This document shows positions 25,440-37,350 of a stretch of DNA of 64,000 bases, piece by piece. The notes beneath the pieces were generated by a model. That model did no database searches, was not told the origin of the DNA, and saw nothing but the letters and a program-made list of their open reading frames with translations. This stretch comes from Massospora cicadina. Its lineage: Eukaryota > Entomophthoromycota > Entomophthoromycetes > Entomophthorales > Entomophthoraceae. Made by a program: the position numbers and the translations under genes. Each line of letters begins with the position of its first letter. Positions within the stretch are counted from its first letter, which is position 1. The stretch is from contig JAKSZP010005261.1 in assembly GCA_022478985.1 (NCBI GenBank), positions 248,001 to 312,000 on the forward strand, written 5' to 3'.

Positions 25440-26550
25440 GTTTTAGAAAAATGGGGAATTGTATAAGCAAATAGGGGACACTACCATGAATATCCCAAGA
25501 CCTTTCGCCCGCCCAACTATTGTTATGAGCACACATCAAGCCGTTGGACATGGTGAAGTATGTGAGACCATGGAGTTTCTGTGGCCATGGTACTATTGGG
25601 AAAGCATGAACTTCGATGTGCTTGAGACAATTTTCTGCTACCAACAGTCCCAGGTGTAAAAGCCATTTCGCCAAAAGACTTCATACCATTTAGTGAAGCC
25701 TCACTTTTCCTGGAACACCATTTCAATTGATGCCATGGGTCCCCTGCCAACAGGGGCAAATTGGTACAAATACATCCTGGTAGCAAAAAACCAATTAACA
25801 GGATGGTTGAGTTGGAGGCAATATGCGATTTGGGTGTTTTCACAGTGGCTAAGTTTATTATGGAATTTATAATTATGCAACACGGTTGTCCACAGTTCAT
25901 CCTTACTGACAATGGAACGAACTTCACCTCACACATCTTACCTAAGCTCAATTAGTTGATGGGCATCCATGGGGTTTTGATGACCCCATATCACTCAGAA
26001 TCTAACAGAATGATTGAACGAGCTAATGGTACTTGGTGAATATACTCCAGAAGTTGGTGACATATTGAACTTCTGATTGGACTTTCCTCCTTTCCACTGA
26101 CATTTTCACTTATAACATTAGCTACAATTCCTCCACGGGGAAAAGTCCTTTTCAATCATTGTATGGATGTCACCTTGCTATTCTGGAGCTAAACTATTCC
26201 TGCGTAGAGGATACTGGAAGATGGATCCTCACCGGTATTTGGCTAATCTAGTGGACACGCTGATCAAACTGAAAACTGAAGCATACTTGTGCAGTTTAGC
26301 CAAAAGGATTATGAATCAGTCAGATGATAAAATATGGCGTAGTGGCCTCACTCAGTATCAAGATGGAAATATGGTTTTGTTTCATGACCAGCAAGAGTTT
26401 GTTTGGAAACACAAGATGGCCCACATCTTTATTAATCCATTTAGGTAATTGAGAAAACGGTTGTTGACGCCTATTAAATTAAGGATCTTACAAGTGGTCA
26501 GATGATCAACCAAGTTCACGTAAAGTTCCTTCAGCCATATAAACAGTAGG
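25440..26550 (+). pseudogene. B1 integrase
   Basis: The finger region (HQAVGHGEVC ... CYQQSQV) is at about 25530-25660. SIDAMGPLPTGAN with the first Asp is at about 25725. ILTDNGTNF with the second Asp is at about 25900. The Glu motif RMIERANGTW at about 26005 is intact but followed by TGA. C-terminal INQVHVKFLQPYKQ ends just before the polypurine tract. Confidence 0.8.
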
Positions 26551-26565
26551 AGCTTTATCATCCAG

Positions 26566-26578
26566 TCAAGGGGGGTAA
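26566..26578 (+). promoter_or_regulatory. Polypurine tract of B1
   Basis: caaggggggtaa lies directly before the 3' LTR. Confidence 0.65.
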
Positions 26579-27152
26579 TGTTGAGATTCTGATATGACTG
26601 GATGATAAGGCCAAAATAGTCATGGCGGATAAGCTAAAATTCGCTGACAATAATTATAGAGTATAAGCATTTGAAAGCCTTGTGATGAGGTGATATTGGG
26701 TCAAATGGATGAAATTAGTTTGCCTTCAACTAAGGCGATAAGGGGATATCAACATTTGACAAATATCATTTAGATTGCCTCAAATTAGGGCAATAGAGAG
26801 TTGATTAATAACAAGCTGAAACCAAGGAGAATATGGCGGAATAGATAAGCTAAGAAAAAGGGTCAGTACCAACTGAGGTCGCTGTAATATCAGTGAGATG
26901 GGAAGATTGAATGGAGGAGGTTTTTTAGTATTTAGAGAGAGAATGAGCGGACTAGGAAGGGTCCACTGAGATTATTATATTGAAATAAAGAAGTTTTTTT
27001 GGGAGGAATCTCTCCCTATTATTATATTTACTTGTTTGAGTGTGTTCCAAGGAACCTATGACCTTCATATCATCCGTTCCAATTGCTTAGTGGGTTGATC
27101 CTGCGTCAAAACCCTTATGTCATATCTTAACAATTCTGCTAATTTTATAACA
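26579..27152 (+). repeat. 3' LTR of B1
   Basis: It begins TGTTGAGATTC and ends TTATAACA, and aligns with the 5' LTR with many scattered differences, so the insertion is old. Confidence 0.9.
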
Positions 27153-27500
27153 TGGCATCAAAAGTTAATTATAAAATTATGCTGGAAGCCATCAATTTGA
27201 CATAACTAGGATTTTAGTTAAAGTAGTGAAGGGAAAGCATTTTAATTACTTTGCCTAGTCAACATGCTGACAGAGGCAAGAAATCTTGAGTATGGCCTTG
27301 CTTTAACTCAAAATGGTGGCCAAGTGGTAATAGATTGAGCCCATCCTGTTTGATTATATCAGGAGATAATTATTTTTTACAACAGAAAACCCTAAAACAT
27401 TACTAAAAATATAAATAAAGTTTTAAAAATAGTTACATCAGTAAAAGAGTGAACATTATTTTGATGGCTCCAAACTGGTGCCAGAACAGTAAGGATTTTT
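27153..27500. other. Flank of B1, nothing identified
   Basis: AT-rich, no frame or repeat structure seen. Confidence 0.4.
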
Positions 27501-27769
27501 GGCGCATAGAAACAGAGAGGGGTCTGAGGCATTTGTGTTGGCTGTTTTTTCAACAAAACAGTTAGAGAATTGACGCAAAGAAATGAGAAGGGCTCTGAGG
27601 CATTCTGGGGTTAGCTATTTTAATTTTTTTGGAACAGTGAGGAGCATCAGTTCAGAGAGACAAGAAGGGCGTTGTGGCATTTGGTTTTTTGGTTTGTCAG
27701 CAAAACAGAAGGAGCATCAGCATAGAGAAATGAGAAGGGCGCTGAGATATTTGGGTTGTAATAGTTAAC
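27501..27769 (+). repeat. Tandem repeat, four units of about 70-76 bp
   Basis: Units begin near 27501, 27573, 27649 and 27719, each with a core like gagaagggcgctgaggcatttg followed by a T-rich half. The units are imperfect, so this is an old minisatellite or repeated part of a retroelement. Confidence 0.7.
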
Positions 27770-28560
27770 AGCCTCATAGAGGGTTTTAATGTCTTTGTAC
27801 AATGGTTAGTATAATCATTGACATCTGGAATATAGTCTTTGAGTTGGCTTTTTATACTGTAAATAAACCTTTGATTCTTTCAGTATAGCCAGTTGAGTCA
27901 CCAGGCTTATTGATAAGTTTATTTGGCAGGATAGAAGGCTGGAAACTTGTATCCTGGAACTGGGCTTTTTACACTTAGTATCAACATTTTCTTCTTTTTT
28001 TATCTTCTTCTACTATGACCCTGTAGTGAGCACCAGAAGTTGTAAACTTGCGCTATTGCAATGGTGACAAGGTAGTCCTGCTGATTGATAGGGATGACAA
28101 TATGAAGATTGCCAACCCACAAGGCAATGCAATGACCTTGACTATGCTTCCAACAATTTGAAAGCAGAAACTCCTTCAAATTTAGCGCCTTCCAAGAGAT
28201 GCATATCATGATAAACCAGCGCCAGCACTAAGTACAGCGACTTACACCATCCAGAGCTATTGGATTAGGTAGCCCACTCAGTGCCTTCAACCCACTAGCC
28301 TCTCACCTATATGGCCTATTAGCTCTGCACCTATCCTTACCCAGGGTGGTTTTGCCACTCTCTTAGAGCAATTGGAACTGATCTCTACCTCCAGCTTTTC
28401 AATCAGCAGCAAACTGGGACATCAACGTTGCACTGGTGGCTCTGGTGGGGTTTCCTGTTAGTGGTAACAGTTGTGGTATTTGAGCAAGCCACAGCGCCTA
28501 AATACTTGGGGGTGCCAACACTGAAGATTGCACCCTACTGAGCTTGACACCAGAAACAGA
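27770..28560. other. Retroelement fragment with a primer-binding-site motif
   Basis: ccctgtagtgagcacca at 28019-28035 is the minus-strand form of the primer binding site seen in families B and D, so a minus-strand element start is likely here. The GC content is higher than in the flanks to about 28560. No gag or LTR edge could be read with confidence. Confidence 0.35.
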
Positions 28561-31500
28561 AATATAATTAATAACAAATTTGGTAGAGAGAGATATTTAA
28601 AAAATAAATTGCTAACCCATAAATAGGGCTAGCTGGAGATTCAGGAAGCGACAATTGATAGTATTATATATTGGGATCAAGCGTTTGTGAATGATTTAGG
28701 GTTATATATAGATTGGCAGCATATTGGCAACTGTGGTTAGACAATAATTGAAATGATTTGACTCTCAATAAACTTTGATATAAACTAATTTATCATTTTA
28801 TATTCCAAAATTTGCTCCCATCTCAATTCTACCATGTTTGCTGCTAATTCTCTCACCTTTGTTTATATAAGCTTTTAACCTTCTTCTTGACTAATCTCTA
28901 CAGGGCAAATGAGGCCTATCCTCTGACTCAGCCTTGGGTCTAATGCTGCGCTCACCATGGCAAGGTTACACCTTAGCTAAAGCAATGAGATTGCAACAGC
29001 AGTACTACTACTTATGATAATAAGGTGTATTACAGAGCTAATTAAAATTATCTTGTCACTTTCATAAAGGTACAGAAACCTTCAATAAAAATCATAGAAT
29101 CAAAACTGCTATTTTATTGCAAAAAAAGAGCTTGCACAATGAATACTAATAACTAACATTATATGATGAATAGTTTCAGTTAACAATTTATTTACTCTAT
29201 GCTGTTTCTTCTTACTAAAATAATTGTATACAAATAATTTTTAAAATGATGGCCTGGTGTAAAGATTTTCCTGCAGCCAAAAATGCATTAACAGAATGAT
29301 GGAATTAGATATTAATATAAAGTTTGGTATGTGTTAAATGACTATAAAGAAAAGTGTTACAAGATAAAAAATATAACTAAATTTTACATGGTAAAGATAC
29401 TTACCATCAATCTATCAGATGATGACCTGAGCCAGGATCTAATTTGCAAAAGCAAAAAATTGAATTTAACTAAACAAGAATTACAAGATAATTACCTGAG
29501 ATAGTTCTCAAAGTGTCAAGTCTAAAACGAATTTACATATACTGGAAATAGCCCTTAGGGTACCGCATGAACATTGGTCAGCAATATCAAAAAGAAAAAT
29601 TAAAGTGTGGCTGTAACCATCTTTAGTAAGATAATAAGAAATAATGACAGAGTTGCTAATTGAGCATCCTTCTCTTTCAATGTCCAGTAATATAAGGCAA
29701 ATGGCATTGCTCCAGTCAGAATGTTGATGCTGCTTAAAAAATGCATCTATTGACTTCTGCTTAAGCTCTCACAAAAGAGTGAGAAAAATAAGAGTATATA
29801 TCTTAAAGACAGTTTTTTAAAAAAAATGGAAGCTTTAAAAAGCATTATATACCAGCTGACCACTGCAACTGTTTACACCTACGCTGCTGTTTAAAAACTT
29901 GGGCATACTATTACCATATTTTTGAATGCATACATATTAAAACATGTTGATAATAGTAACTACTCTTGTTGGTTTTTACTCTAACCAACCAGAGACTAAT
30001 TGATAAATCTAATGATCTATTTAGTAAATTAGAGTATAGTATCTTAAAACCTATCTCTAATTATTGATTTCTAGTCTTCAGTGCAACTTTATGGATCACC
30101 CACAAAGGTTTTTAAGAAGCGTTAGCAATACATAAACATTGAGTACAACTGGTACCACCCATAAAATCTGAATACAGATTAGTTATTATTTTTAGATGCA
30201 CCTTTTAATTAAAGAGCCAATAGCTGTATGGCGTTGCAATTCAGTGGTTCAAATTACCCACTTTGTAATTAATGCTGTTAGATATAGTACAAATTAAAGC
30301 TGGTGGTAGGAGTGGTGGAGCCCAAGTTTGCGTTGGTGAGCACTGCACAGTTCCTGAGGAACCACCTGAGGCACCAGGCAAACATGATTAGTGTGGCCCT
30401 GAAGCCCTCTAGTTGATGAGGGGAGAGCCATCTTTGCAGCTACACAAAAACAGCCTCAATGGCGCCATGATGCACAGAAAAGCTTAAAAGTTGGAAAATA
30501 CAAACTATGGAAAGGTAAATGAATATTACTCCAAACTAAAAAACCTTAAAAAAAATAGACCAGTACCCTCACAAGTAATTGTACTGTCCTATAAATAGGA
30601 ATGGAGTTTAGGTATTACCACTCTGTTCTTAAGCTGCAGCTCTTTGATTGGTATCTTTTCAGGTTGCTGATTAATCCTAAGTTTTGCTGTTGGGAAGAGC
30701 AGGTCAGTTCACAAATTGACATGCGACTGAGGGTGGGAGAGGTGCTGGGGCATACTATGATTGGCTGCATCCCAATTTAACTTCCAAAACTTTTTTTGAA
30801 AATTTTATGATTATGATGTGCACCATTCTCAGAGATCCAGTGCTCAATTGAAAGCAAAGCTTCATAAAAAAGAAAAGGGATCTCAGAGAAATAATAGAAG
30901 GGAGGGGGAATTAGGATTGAATTTCAACTTCCCTCAGCAAAGCTGAATTATTGCATCTTGAACATTGTATAATAAAAACTGGCAGAATTTTTGAAAAATT
31001 AGAAATTTGGGAAATGGGTGGCATTATTGGGGGACTTACCTGGAGTCCTTTAGAAGTCCTAATATATTTGAGGGATTTCTTTACACAGGAGCTTAATCAT
31101 TTTAATATACCAAATACTAGGCAGTGGAGGATTGGAGTGGGTGCAAATATAGGAGTTTTTCCAAGATAAAGTTGGCCTTTCTACCTGAAAAGGGTAGTAG
31201 GCACCACCTGGCTTATTGCCCTGTGTGGAAAGCCTAACACTGGTATTATAAATTTCTACTTATATGATATATTAAACTTATCACCTCTATACCCTCTTCA
31301 ACTAAACACAGTTTTTGCCTTGAGCTAGGGTTTCCCTGGTCCCACTTAACTCACCCCATAATATCCTTTTTTTACCCAAGGTATTGATTGAAAGTCCCAG
31401 CGCCCTTTAATAAATGAAAAATAAACAAGGCAGGTTGACCTTGGACCAAATATACCATGCTGATTTAATAAATAGATACCATAATAGGCTATTGCTTACT

Positions 31501-31690
31501 GCTCAACTATGATATACGTTGAGCCCACTTTAGAATGTAAGGGTGTAGCAGGCAGATTGATGGTACCATACTTTAAAAAGAGATGGCTAAGTATCTAAGG
31601 ATTGAGGAGAAACTTTAAAATCTAAATAGGACTAAAATCAGAATTATTTGAGGTGGGTTTACCTTGAGATAAATATACCACACCAATTTG
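28561..31690. other. Long non-coding stretch
   Basis: About 3.1 kb of AT-rich sequence without a supported gene. The frame at 30951-31169 has no recognisable features. Two similar segments (around 31432 and 31660, both with aaatatacca) suggest a small dispersed repeat. Confidence 0.5.
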
Positions 31691-31699
31691 GGATAGGGA

Positions 31700-31960
31700 A
31701 CGGAAATATAGGAATGGAGGTTAAACCCCAAGTACAAGGAGTAAAACCTTACTGCATATAATCTGATAGGTCAGAATTACATGATCTAACTTTACTGATT
31801 TGGTTGGCTGGACTGGGGCATGGTGTGCAACTCCACATGTATTGCTATCCTTTAAGCACAGAAATATTAAATTTCTGCCACAACCAGAATTTAAACCCAC
31901 ATCAGGGGGTAGTAGTAGGTTGCTTTCCACAACGCTAACGCCCCCTTATAGAACCAAAAA
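31700..31960 (-). mobile_element. Probable tRNA-derived SINE remnant
   Basis: On the minus strand the head reads TTAGCGTTGTGG, matching a Pol III A box. After the usual spacing it reads GGTTTAAATTC, which is a B box (GGTTCGAATCC) with its CpG changed to TA. The rest of the body is unassigned and no TSD was found. Confidence 0.45.
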
Positions 31961-32209
31961 AAACATCATCATTTTACTAAAAATCTTGAAAATAAAGGAC
32001 CATAACTGATATAGTAAAGGGGGGAGAAAAATTAAAGTGACCGAGCAAGTCTAAGAGTTTGGCTGAAAGTATGGTAAAGCCTTACAGCTACCACAAAACT
32101 TGAGTTGGCCGGGCTTGTATAAATCTGATATTCTCCAAGAATCATTAACACAAGTCTATAATAGACATCTGCCCTAAAATGCTAGCAGGGGGAATCTAAG
32201 GAATAAAAA

Positions 32210-32818
32210 TTGGTTGATAATGGCAGTGTCAAAAGTGACATCTTTCTGTACCCTGGATACTATGAAAAGATGTGTTGGCGTCATAGGTTAACAAGCCCTA
32301 CACAAGTTCTTTCTAAAAAACTTGGAGTGGGAGAAGTGGTTAAAAACAAACTTTATAATGTGTTCTCTGAGAGCATAGATGAAGGTTACAGAAATAAAAA
32401 TATCTTTGTAATAAAAGGAAATCAAAGCTCCTATAGCCATATCGATATAATTAGAAGGGCTAACATTGAAATACCCTTAGAGAAGAAGGTAAAGCCAATG
32501 AGGCCAGATACCTTAGTGACCAGTGCAATAAAAGCTCTGTCAGTATAGAGAAACTGGCTATATTTGACTTGTAAGCAAAAGCAAGCAGTCAATAGAGGTA
32601 ATACTATAGTATGAAAAATTAGATAGGTCTGCGCTAACTGCGTCGCTAAGCCCTTTAAGTAAAAAACAACTAGTATGGTAGAGCAGACTGGAAACGCACT
32701 TTTGGTTACAAGAAACCCATTTTTTGGAAAAACTACCACTTCACGCGGAAGCGACGACCACAAGAATGTGACATCAAATATCTTGATTCGTTGCCGCACT
32801 CAATTTTATTTATTTAGA
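32210..32818 (+). CDS. Possible two-exon gene of unknown function
   Basis: I do not recognise this. An open frame from ATG 32210 gives about 111 residues ending at 32545, basic and without low-complexity sequence (for example NIFVIKGNQSSYSHIDII). A frame near 32676-32818 (NALLVTRNPFFGKTTTSR) would join in phase through a GT at 32543 and an AG at 32685-32686, with a ctaac branch-like site in between. Intron use is speculative. The opposite strand also has an open, hydrophobic frame (32431-32799), so one of the two is a shadow. It is not obviously a transposon. Chance remains a real possibility. Confidence 0.25.
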
Positions 32819-32922
32819 TAATCCAAAAAGTACTAAGAGTAGGCCAAAAAATAAAAGTAAATTATTATATAAAAAATCAATAATAAATACAATAATACAC
32901 CATATAAAGGGTATGGCGTTTA

Positions 32923-32942
32923 GGGACCATCTAGTACTAAAA
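32923..32942 (+). mobile_element. 20-bp truncated retroposon tail with 17-bp TSD
   Basis: gggaccatctagtactaaaa is inserted between copies of aaagggtatggcgttta at 32906-32922 and 32943-32959. This is the same tail as at 18.8, 33.05 and 35.0 kb but in the plus orientation. Confidence 0.8.
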
Positions 32943-33052
32943 AAAGGGTATGGCGTTTAAACCCTAATTCAAATAGGTACTACTACAGCTGAAGAGAAAC
33001 CCCAAACTAGACTAATTATTTCAATTGTAACTTCATTGTAAAATATATCTTT

Positions 33053-33068
33053 TTTTAGTACTAGATGG
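33053..33068 (-). mobile_element. 16-bp truncated retroposon tail with 16-bp TSD
   Basis: ttttagtactagatgg lies between copies of tgtaaaatatatcttt at 33037-33052 and 33069-33084. It is the shortest member of the set. On the minus strand the target is TT/AAAG. Confidence 0.78.
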
Positions 33069-33496
33069 TGTAAAATATATCTTTAATTGAAGACCAATAA
33101 GTCTCTGTACCTTAGCATGGTAAAGGCTATGTGTATAAAAAGATAGCTAATATAAACTCCGCAGATGTCGCTAATAAGGTACGAATATTTGTATGCTGTA
33201 TTATGATATCCTTCAAAAGTTTGGCTTCAAAAACATAGACGAGGTCTATACTTAAGATTAAAAACTAGCTAAGTATTGGCTAAAAACTGGGTAGCTACCT
33301 TCAACACGATTAAAAGAGTGCACAAAAATAATAAACTCTTTAACGTCAAAGCTCTCCATCCATGCAATGTGTAATATAGTAGATTATAATTTAGTTGAAG
33401 AACTTGTAAAAAGGTAAAAAAGGGCTAATATACCTAGCGTTAACTAAGTTAAATATAGCACCTTACCGAAGAAAGCTGATATTCAAACCTTATGAA

Positions 33497-34229
33497 TTAA
33501 GCATAAGCAGTCAACGCGCCAATAAATCCCGCCACATCAACTGAAACTGAATTAAGAGGAGATTTGATCAACGAAAAGTGTACCGACATGTACGTATAAC
33601 AAAGCATCGACAAAGTGTGTACCATAAGCCTAAAACGCTCTGTTCCAACCAACTTTAGGTCCGAATTCACAGATTTTTCTTCTTTGGATGGAAGCTTAAA
33701 TTTCTTGTATATGTTGATCAACTCCAAAAAGGTTATAAGCCATCCAAGCGCGACAAGACCACAGAGCTGCATTGCCAATAGTCTTGGGCTTCGCCGGCAA
33801 CACGCCATGAGAACCTAACCAGTAGATATGTTCCAGAGGATAGTAAATTAGCATTGAGATGAGCTGAAGTTTCGTAATTAAGGTGACATCGGAACTCCTC
33901 TTAGGCCCAAAAGTTGTTTCGATCCCCTTCGCTAAAAGAGGAAAACTCCCTCTAAATCTCAAGAGAGTTCTCGCATCCCCGAGGAGACGAGTTAGTTTTA
34001 ATAACCGAGCTTCAACGTTATCCTTCCCTTTCAAACCGCTCTTGTTGGCTAAGGTAATCATTTTTGATGCACATTGATAAGCTAATACCTCTGTTAATCA
34101 AAGCGAAAAGAAGAGATGCCTTACACCTAAGGCTTTGTCAAAGCCTCCAACCGTGTTAAAACTTGTTGAAACTTGATTAAGTGTGGTGACCGTGGTCTCC
34201 AATAAAGGAACGGTACTAAGGTCATTCAT
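33497..34229 (-). CDS. PEX11: Peroxin-11-like peroxisomal membrane protein, one intron, one frameshift
   Basis: PEX11 family proteins sit in the peroxisomal membrane and drive its elongation and division. The start ATG is at 34229 (MNDLSTVPLLETTVTTL). Exon 1 (34229-34127) ends in GGFDKAL, an intron of 36 nt (34126-34091; the edges can slide by 2 nt) contains an in-frame TGA, and exon 2 continues VLAYQCASKMITLANK. Diagnostic parts are LLGDARTLLRFRG, YYPLEHIYWLGSHGVL, WSCRAWMAY and a C-terminal GFIGALTAYA. The frame breaks once, in an A-run on the plus strand (33726-33730): deleting one base joins both parts into about 231 residues, the normal family size. That could be a sequencing error or a real lesion. 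It is the only convincing host gene here. Confidence 0.8.
34091..34126 (-). other. 36-nt intron of the PEX11-like gene
   Basis: It starts gtgtaagg and ends ttgattaacag. Removing it restores the reading frame across an in-frame TGA and joins two family-typical segments. GT-AG can also be placed 2 nt further along with the same length (gtaagg...acagag). Confidence 0.65.
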
Positions 34230-34938
34230 CTTTTACAAAAAAAATATATACGAAATACTTTAAAGTTAAATGAAGACACCAATTCGGATCGTTGTGAATC
34301 ACGGATAATATAAGGGTAACTAATAACTTGACGTTTAGTTAGAACAATTTTATTTAATTAAAACCCTTGAGAAGGACTTATAGCATCGAATTCCTTCACT
34401 ACTTGTTATGCATCAGACAAATAAGCGGTCATATCAACCCTAATAAAAACGTTCCATTACACTGTGCCAAATGGATTAGCCCAAATGGGTGCCACATCCT
34501 TAAGCAAAGGGAAACAGATTTGAAATTAAATTTTTGTTCTTTTTAACCGACTTTGAAAAAGAAGGTTCTCAATTCGACCTGTACATATTTTTTGACATGA
34601 TATATGTCCTATGGCTGGGGGGTATGTGCAAAATCAAAGCAAGTATGAGATCATAGTGTGACGAGCTTAAATCATTAGAAATGGTTATCGTTTTTGCATA
34701 ATTCGACCAATAAAATCAACCAGATTATTAAAATGGAGAATTATAGATGGCGATCAGTAAACTTACCATAGATTGACCAATAAAATCAACTAAAATTAAT
34801 AAATGAGGTAATATAGGCAGATAGCAGAAAGTTTTCATTTAATTACCCAATAAAGTCAATTAAATATAAAAACTAAAAAAATAAATTAAATACCAATATT
34901 ATACCTGAAACATTAGATCGATCAAATCAGCTGAACAA
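34230..34938. other. Upstream of PEX11: promoter region and dispersed repeats
   Basis: No gene. Around 34541-34585 the motif accgactttgaaaaagaagg is followed by ttctcaattcgacctg, which returns in altered form at about 39278. Short segments like ccaataaaatcaac recur at about 34707, 34769 and 34847. Together they look like a decayed dispersed repeat. Confidence 0.45.
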
Positions 34939-35013
34939 TCTATAATATAACAAAGTCGGGTTAGTTACACCATTTATAACTCAAGAACGGCTGGATCGAT
35001 TTTTATGATCTTT

Positions 35014-35042
35014 TTTTAGTACTAGATGGTCCCAACCCAAGG
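35014..35042 (-). mobile_element. 29-bp truncated retroposon tail with 16-bp TSD, inside the Helitron
   Basis: ttttagtactagatgg followed by tcccaacccaagg is flanked by gatttttatgatcttt at 34998-35013 and 35043-35058. Its position inside the Helitron dates it after that insertion. Confidence 0.8.
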
Positions 35043-35820
35043 GATTTTTATGATCTTTGATTTGTTGGATTTGTCTCCGCCCCGAATAGCAGAATAACTA
35101 TTAAAACATGGGAAAAATTCAGGAAAAAAATTATGAAGAAAATTCATTTTCTCATACATTTTGTATGGAACGGCTTTTTTGATGATATCTCGAGAACGGA
35201 TTGACTGATTTCGATGAATTTTTTTTCGTTCGTCTCGGCCTCGAGAAGTTTCCTCGCGCATTGGAAAAGTAAGAAAATCACAAAAAATTAAAATCCGTAT
35301 ACAACGCCATCTCTGATACATGACAGAAAAAAAGGAACAAAATGAACATGGCGTTGTATGCTGGTTGACAGCTGATTCAGTTGCACGGTCCTTTCATTGC
35401 ATACCATTGATCTAGCTGTGCAGACCAATTTTCACCAATTTTCATTCAGTTTTCGACCGTTATTACATTTGAATTCGATTCAATTAATTCTCTTCAAACG
35501 ATTTTTCTGAAATTCATCAGCGAAAATGATTTCAAAGAGATGAGTTCAGTTTGATGAAGTGCACATTGTGAAAGGTTATGTCGTTTGTCATTGTGCGCGC
35601 ATCGACAATCAATACAATCGGTAATTTTGGACTGTTTAATTTTCCAGGCGGATTCGTTCGGAATTCTGTGGAATTCTATTTTCGATCGTGATTTTCAAAC
35701 AGTAAGTTGCCTTTGAAGATGTTCACTTTGTGAGGTTATCACATTTGTGATTGTGCGCGCATCGATAATTGCTTCATTATGTAATTTTGAATTGTGATTA
35801 ATTTTCCAGTGTTATTTACA

Positions 35821-37085
35821 ATGCCGCGAGCCAGAAGATCTAATCTTTCACAACGAAGCCGTAATGCAATTAGACTTTGGAATATTGCGAATCAATCCAA
35901 TGCAGATGAACAAGGAATAGCACGAGAAGAGCGCCGCGTTAGTATGGCCCGACTTCGTGCTTCACAAACACAAGAACAAAGAGAGGCAGTACGTCAAACG
36001 GCAAGGTTGGCAATAAGAAATCGTCTTGGTAGCAAGTAAAAGCATCATATGGGATGAATGCACAATGGCGCACAAACGCGCATTGGAAGCACTCAATCGA
36101 ACTATGAAAGATCTGCGCAATGACTCAAGATGTTTTGGAGGCACAATGATTCTACTGTCTGGCGATTTCCGCCAAACACTACCAGTCATTCCAAGATCGA
36201 CCGCTGCCGATGAAATAACGCTTGCCTCAAATCATCGACTCTGTGGCGCTATGTGAAGAAACTTCAGCTGACGACAAACATGCGAGTCGCATTGCTAAAC
36301 GATCCATCTGCCGAAGATTTCTCCAAGCAATTGCTGACTATCGGTAATGGCCGTGTTCCTGTCGACGAATCGAATGGATTGATTTCGTTGCCGCCGAATT
36401 TTTGCAATTTCGTCTCAACGAAGGACAAGCTCAACAAAGTGTTCCCGAACATCATTGCTAACCACAAAAATCACAATTGGTTGAGTGAACGAGCAATTCT
36501 CGAGGCAAAGAACAAAGATATGGATAACTTAAACTTCACAATTCAAAATCAAATCGTTGGTCCACTACATTCCTTAAAATCTATCGACACTGTAACAAAC
36601 GAAGACGAAGCAACCAACTATCCAACTGAATTTTTAAACTCATTGGATCTGCCTGGCTTGCCACCGCACAATTTACAACTGAAGGTTGGCTCGGTAGTCA
36701 TCATGCTTCGAAATCTGAACCAACCAAAACTATGTAATGGAACGCATTTGGTGGTGAGAAAACTCATGGGCAATGTGATTCACGCGACGATACTCAAAGG
36801 AAATTTCAAAGGTGAGGAAGTTCTCATTCCGAGAATTCCGATGATCCCAACCGATATGCCATTCGAGTTTAAACGAATACAATTTCCGATTCGTCTTGCA
36901 TTCGCCATGATGATCAACAAATCACAAGGCCAATCCTTGAGTGTTTGTGGCCTGAATCTAGAAAATAAATGTTTCACGGTCACTTGTACGTAGCATGTTC
37001 GCTTGTCGGCAAACCATCCGCTTTGTTCATTCTCGCACCTGACAACAAAACGAAAAATGTCGTATATCACAAGGTGCTTCAATGA
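35821..37085 (+). pseudogene. Helitron Rep-helicase, internally deleted
   Basis: The ATG at 35821 gives MPRARRSNLSQRSRNAIRLW, the arginine-rich N terminus typical of animal Helitron proteins, as far as about 36030. The frame then jumps to SIIWDECTMAHKRALEALNR (helicase Walker B) and MILLSGDFRQTLPVI (motif III). A missing base near 36216 shifts to WRYVKKLQLTTNMRV, which stays open to INKSQGQSLSVCGLNL (motif VI). A missing base near 36974 shifts to LYVACSLVGKPSALFI, ending at TGA 37083-37085. Rep endonuclease and Walker A are deleted. It cannot encode an active transposase. Confidence 0.85.
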
Positions 37086-37350
37086 AGGGAATCGACCCGA
37101 GTGCAACCCATCCAGCAAATAGTTTAACAGAAAGTAGTGCAACAATGCTACGCGAATCATTTCGATTCGCTTCAATTAGCAAATGCCTTACTGCCACGTG
37201 AATTACATTCATTTCAATGTAATTAAAATACATTTCATTTTGATTTTTGTACATTTATTGAACTTAATTCATTTTGAGTACTCATTTTATCTTAATAAAA
37301 AACTGAATTTAATTCAGCTAATAAGTTAACACAACATTTATTGATTCTGA

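Larger units (their letters stand above)
21084..27152 (+). mobile_element. Ty3/Gypsy family B, complete copy B1
   Basis: Two LTRs of 572 and 574 bp (TG...CA) bracket a primer binding site, gag, protease, RT, RNase H, integrase and a polypurine tract, a standard full-length layout of about 6.1 kb. All proteins are broken. Flanking 5-mers are tggtg (left) and tggca (right), only partly matching, so the TSD is decayed or the element has recombined. Confidence 0.9.

Noticed and set aside
32600..32680. Possible tRNA gene (gcagttagcgcagacc on the minus strand)
   Set aside because: An A-box-like string is present but no B box or acceptor pairing follows.
32431..32799. Hydrophobic minus-strand frame, possible membrane protein
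   Set aside because: It overlaps the plus-strand candidate, has no family motif, and its hydrophobicity is expected for antisense of a polar frame.
33615..34077. Plus-strand frames across the PEX11 locus
   Set aside because: They are antisense shadows of the PEX11-like exons.
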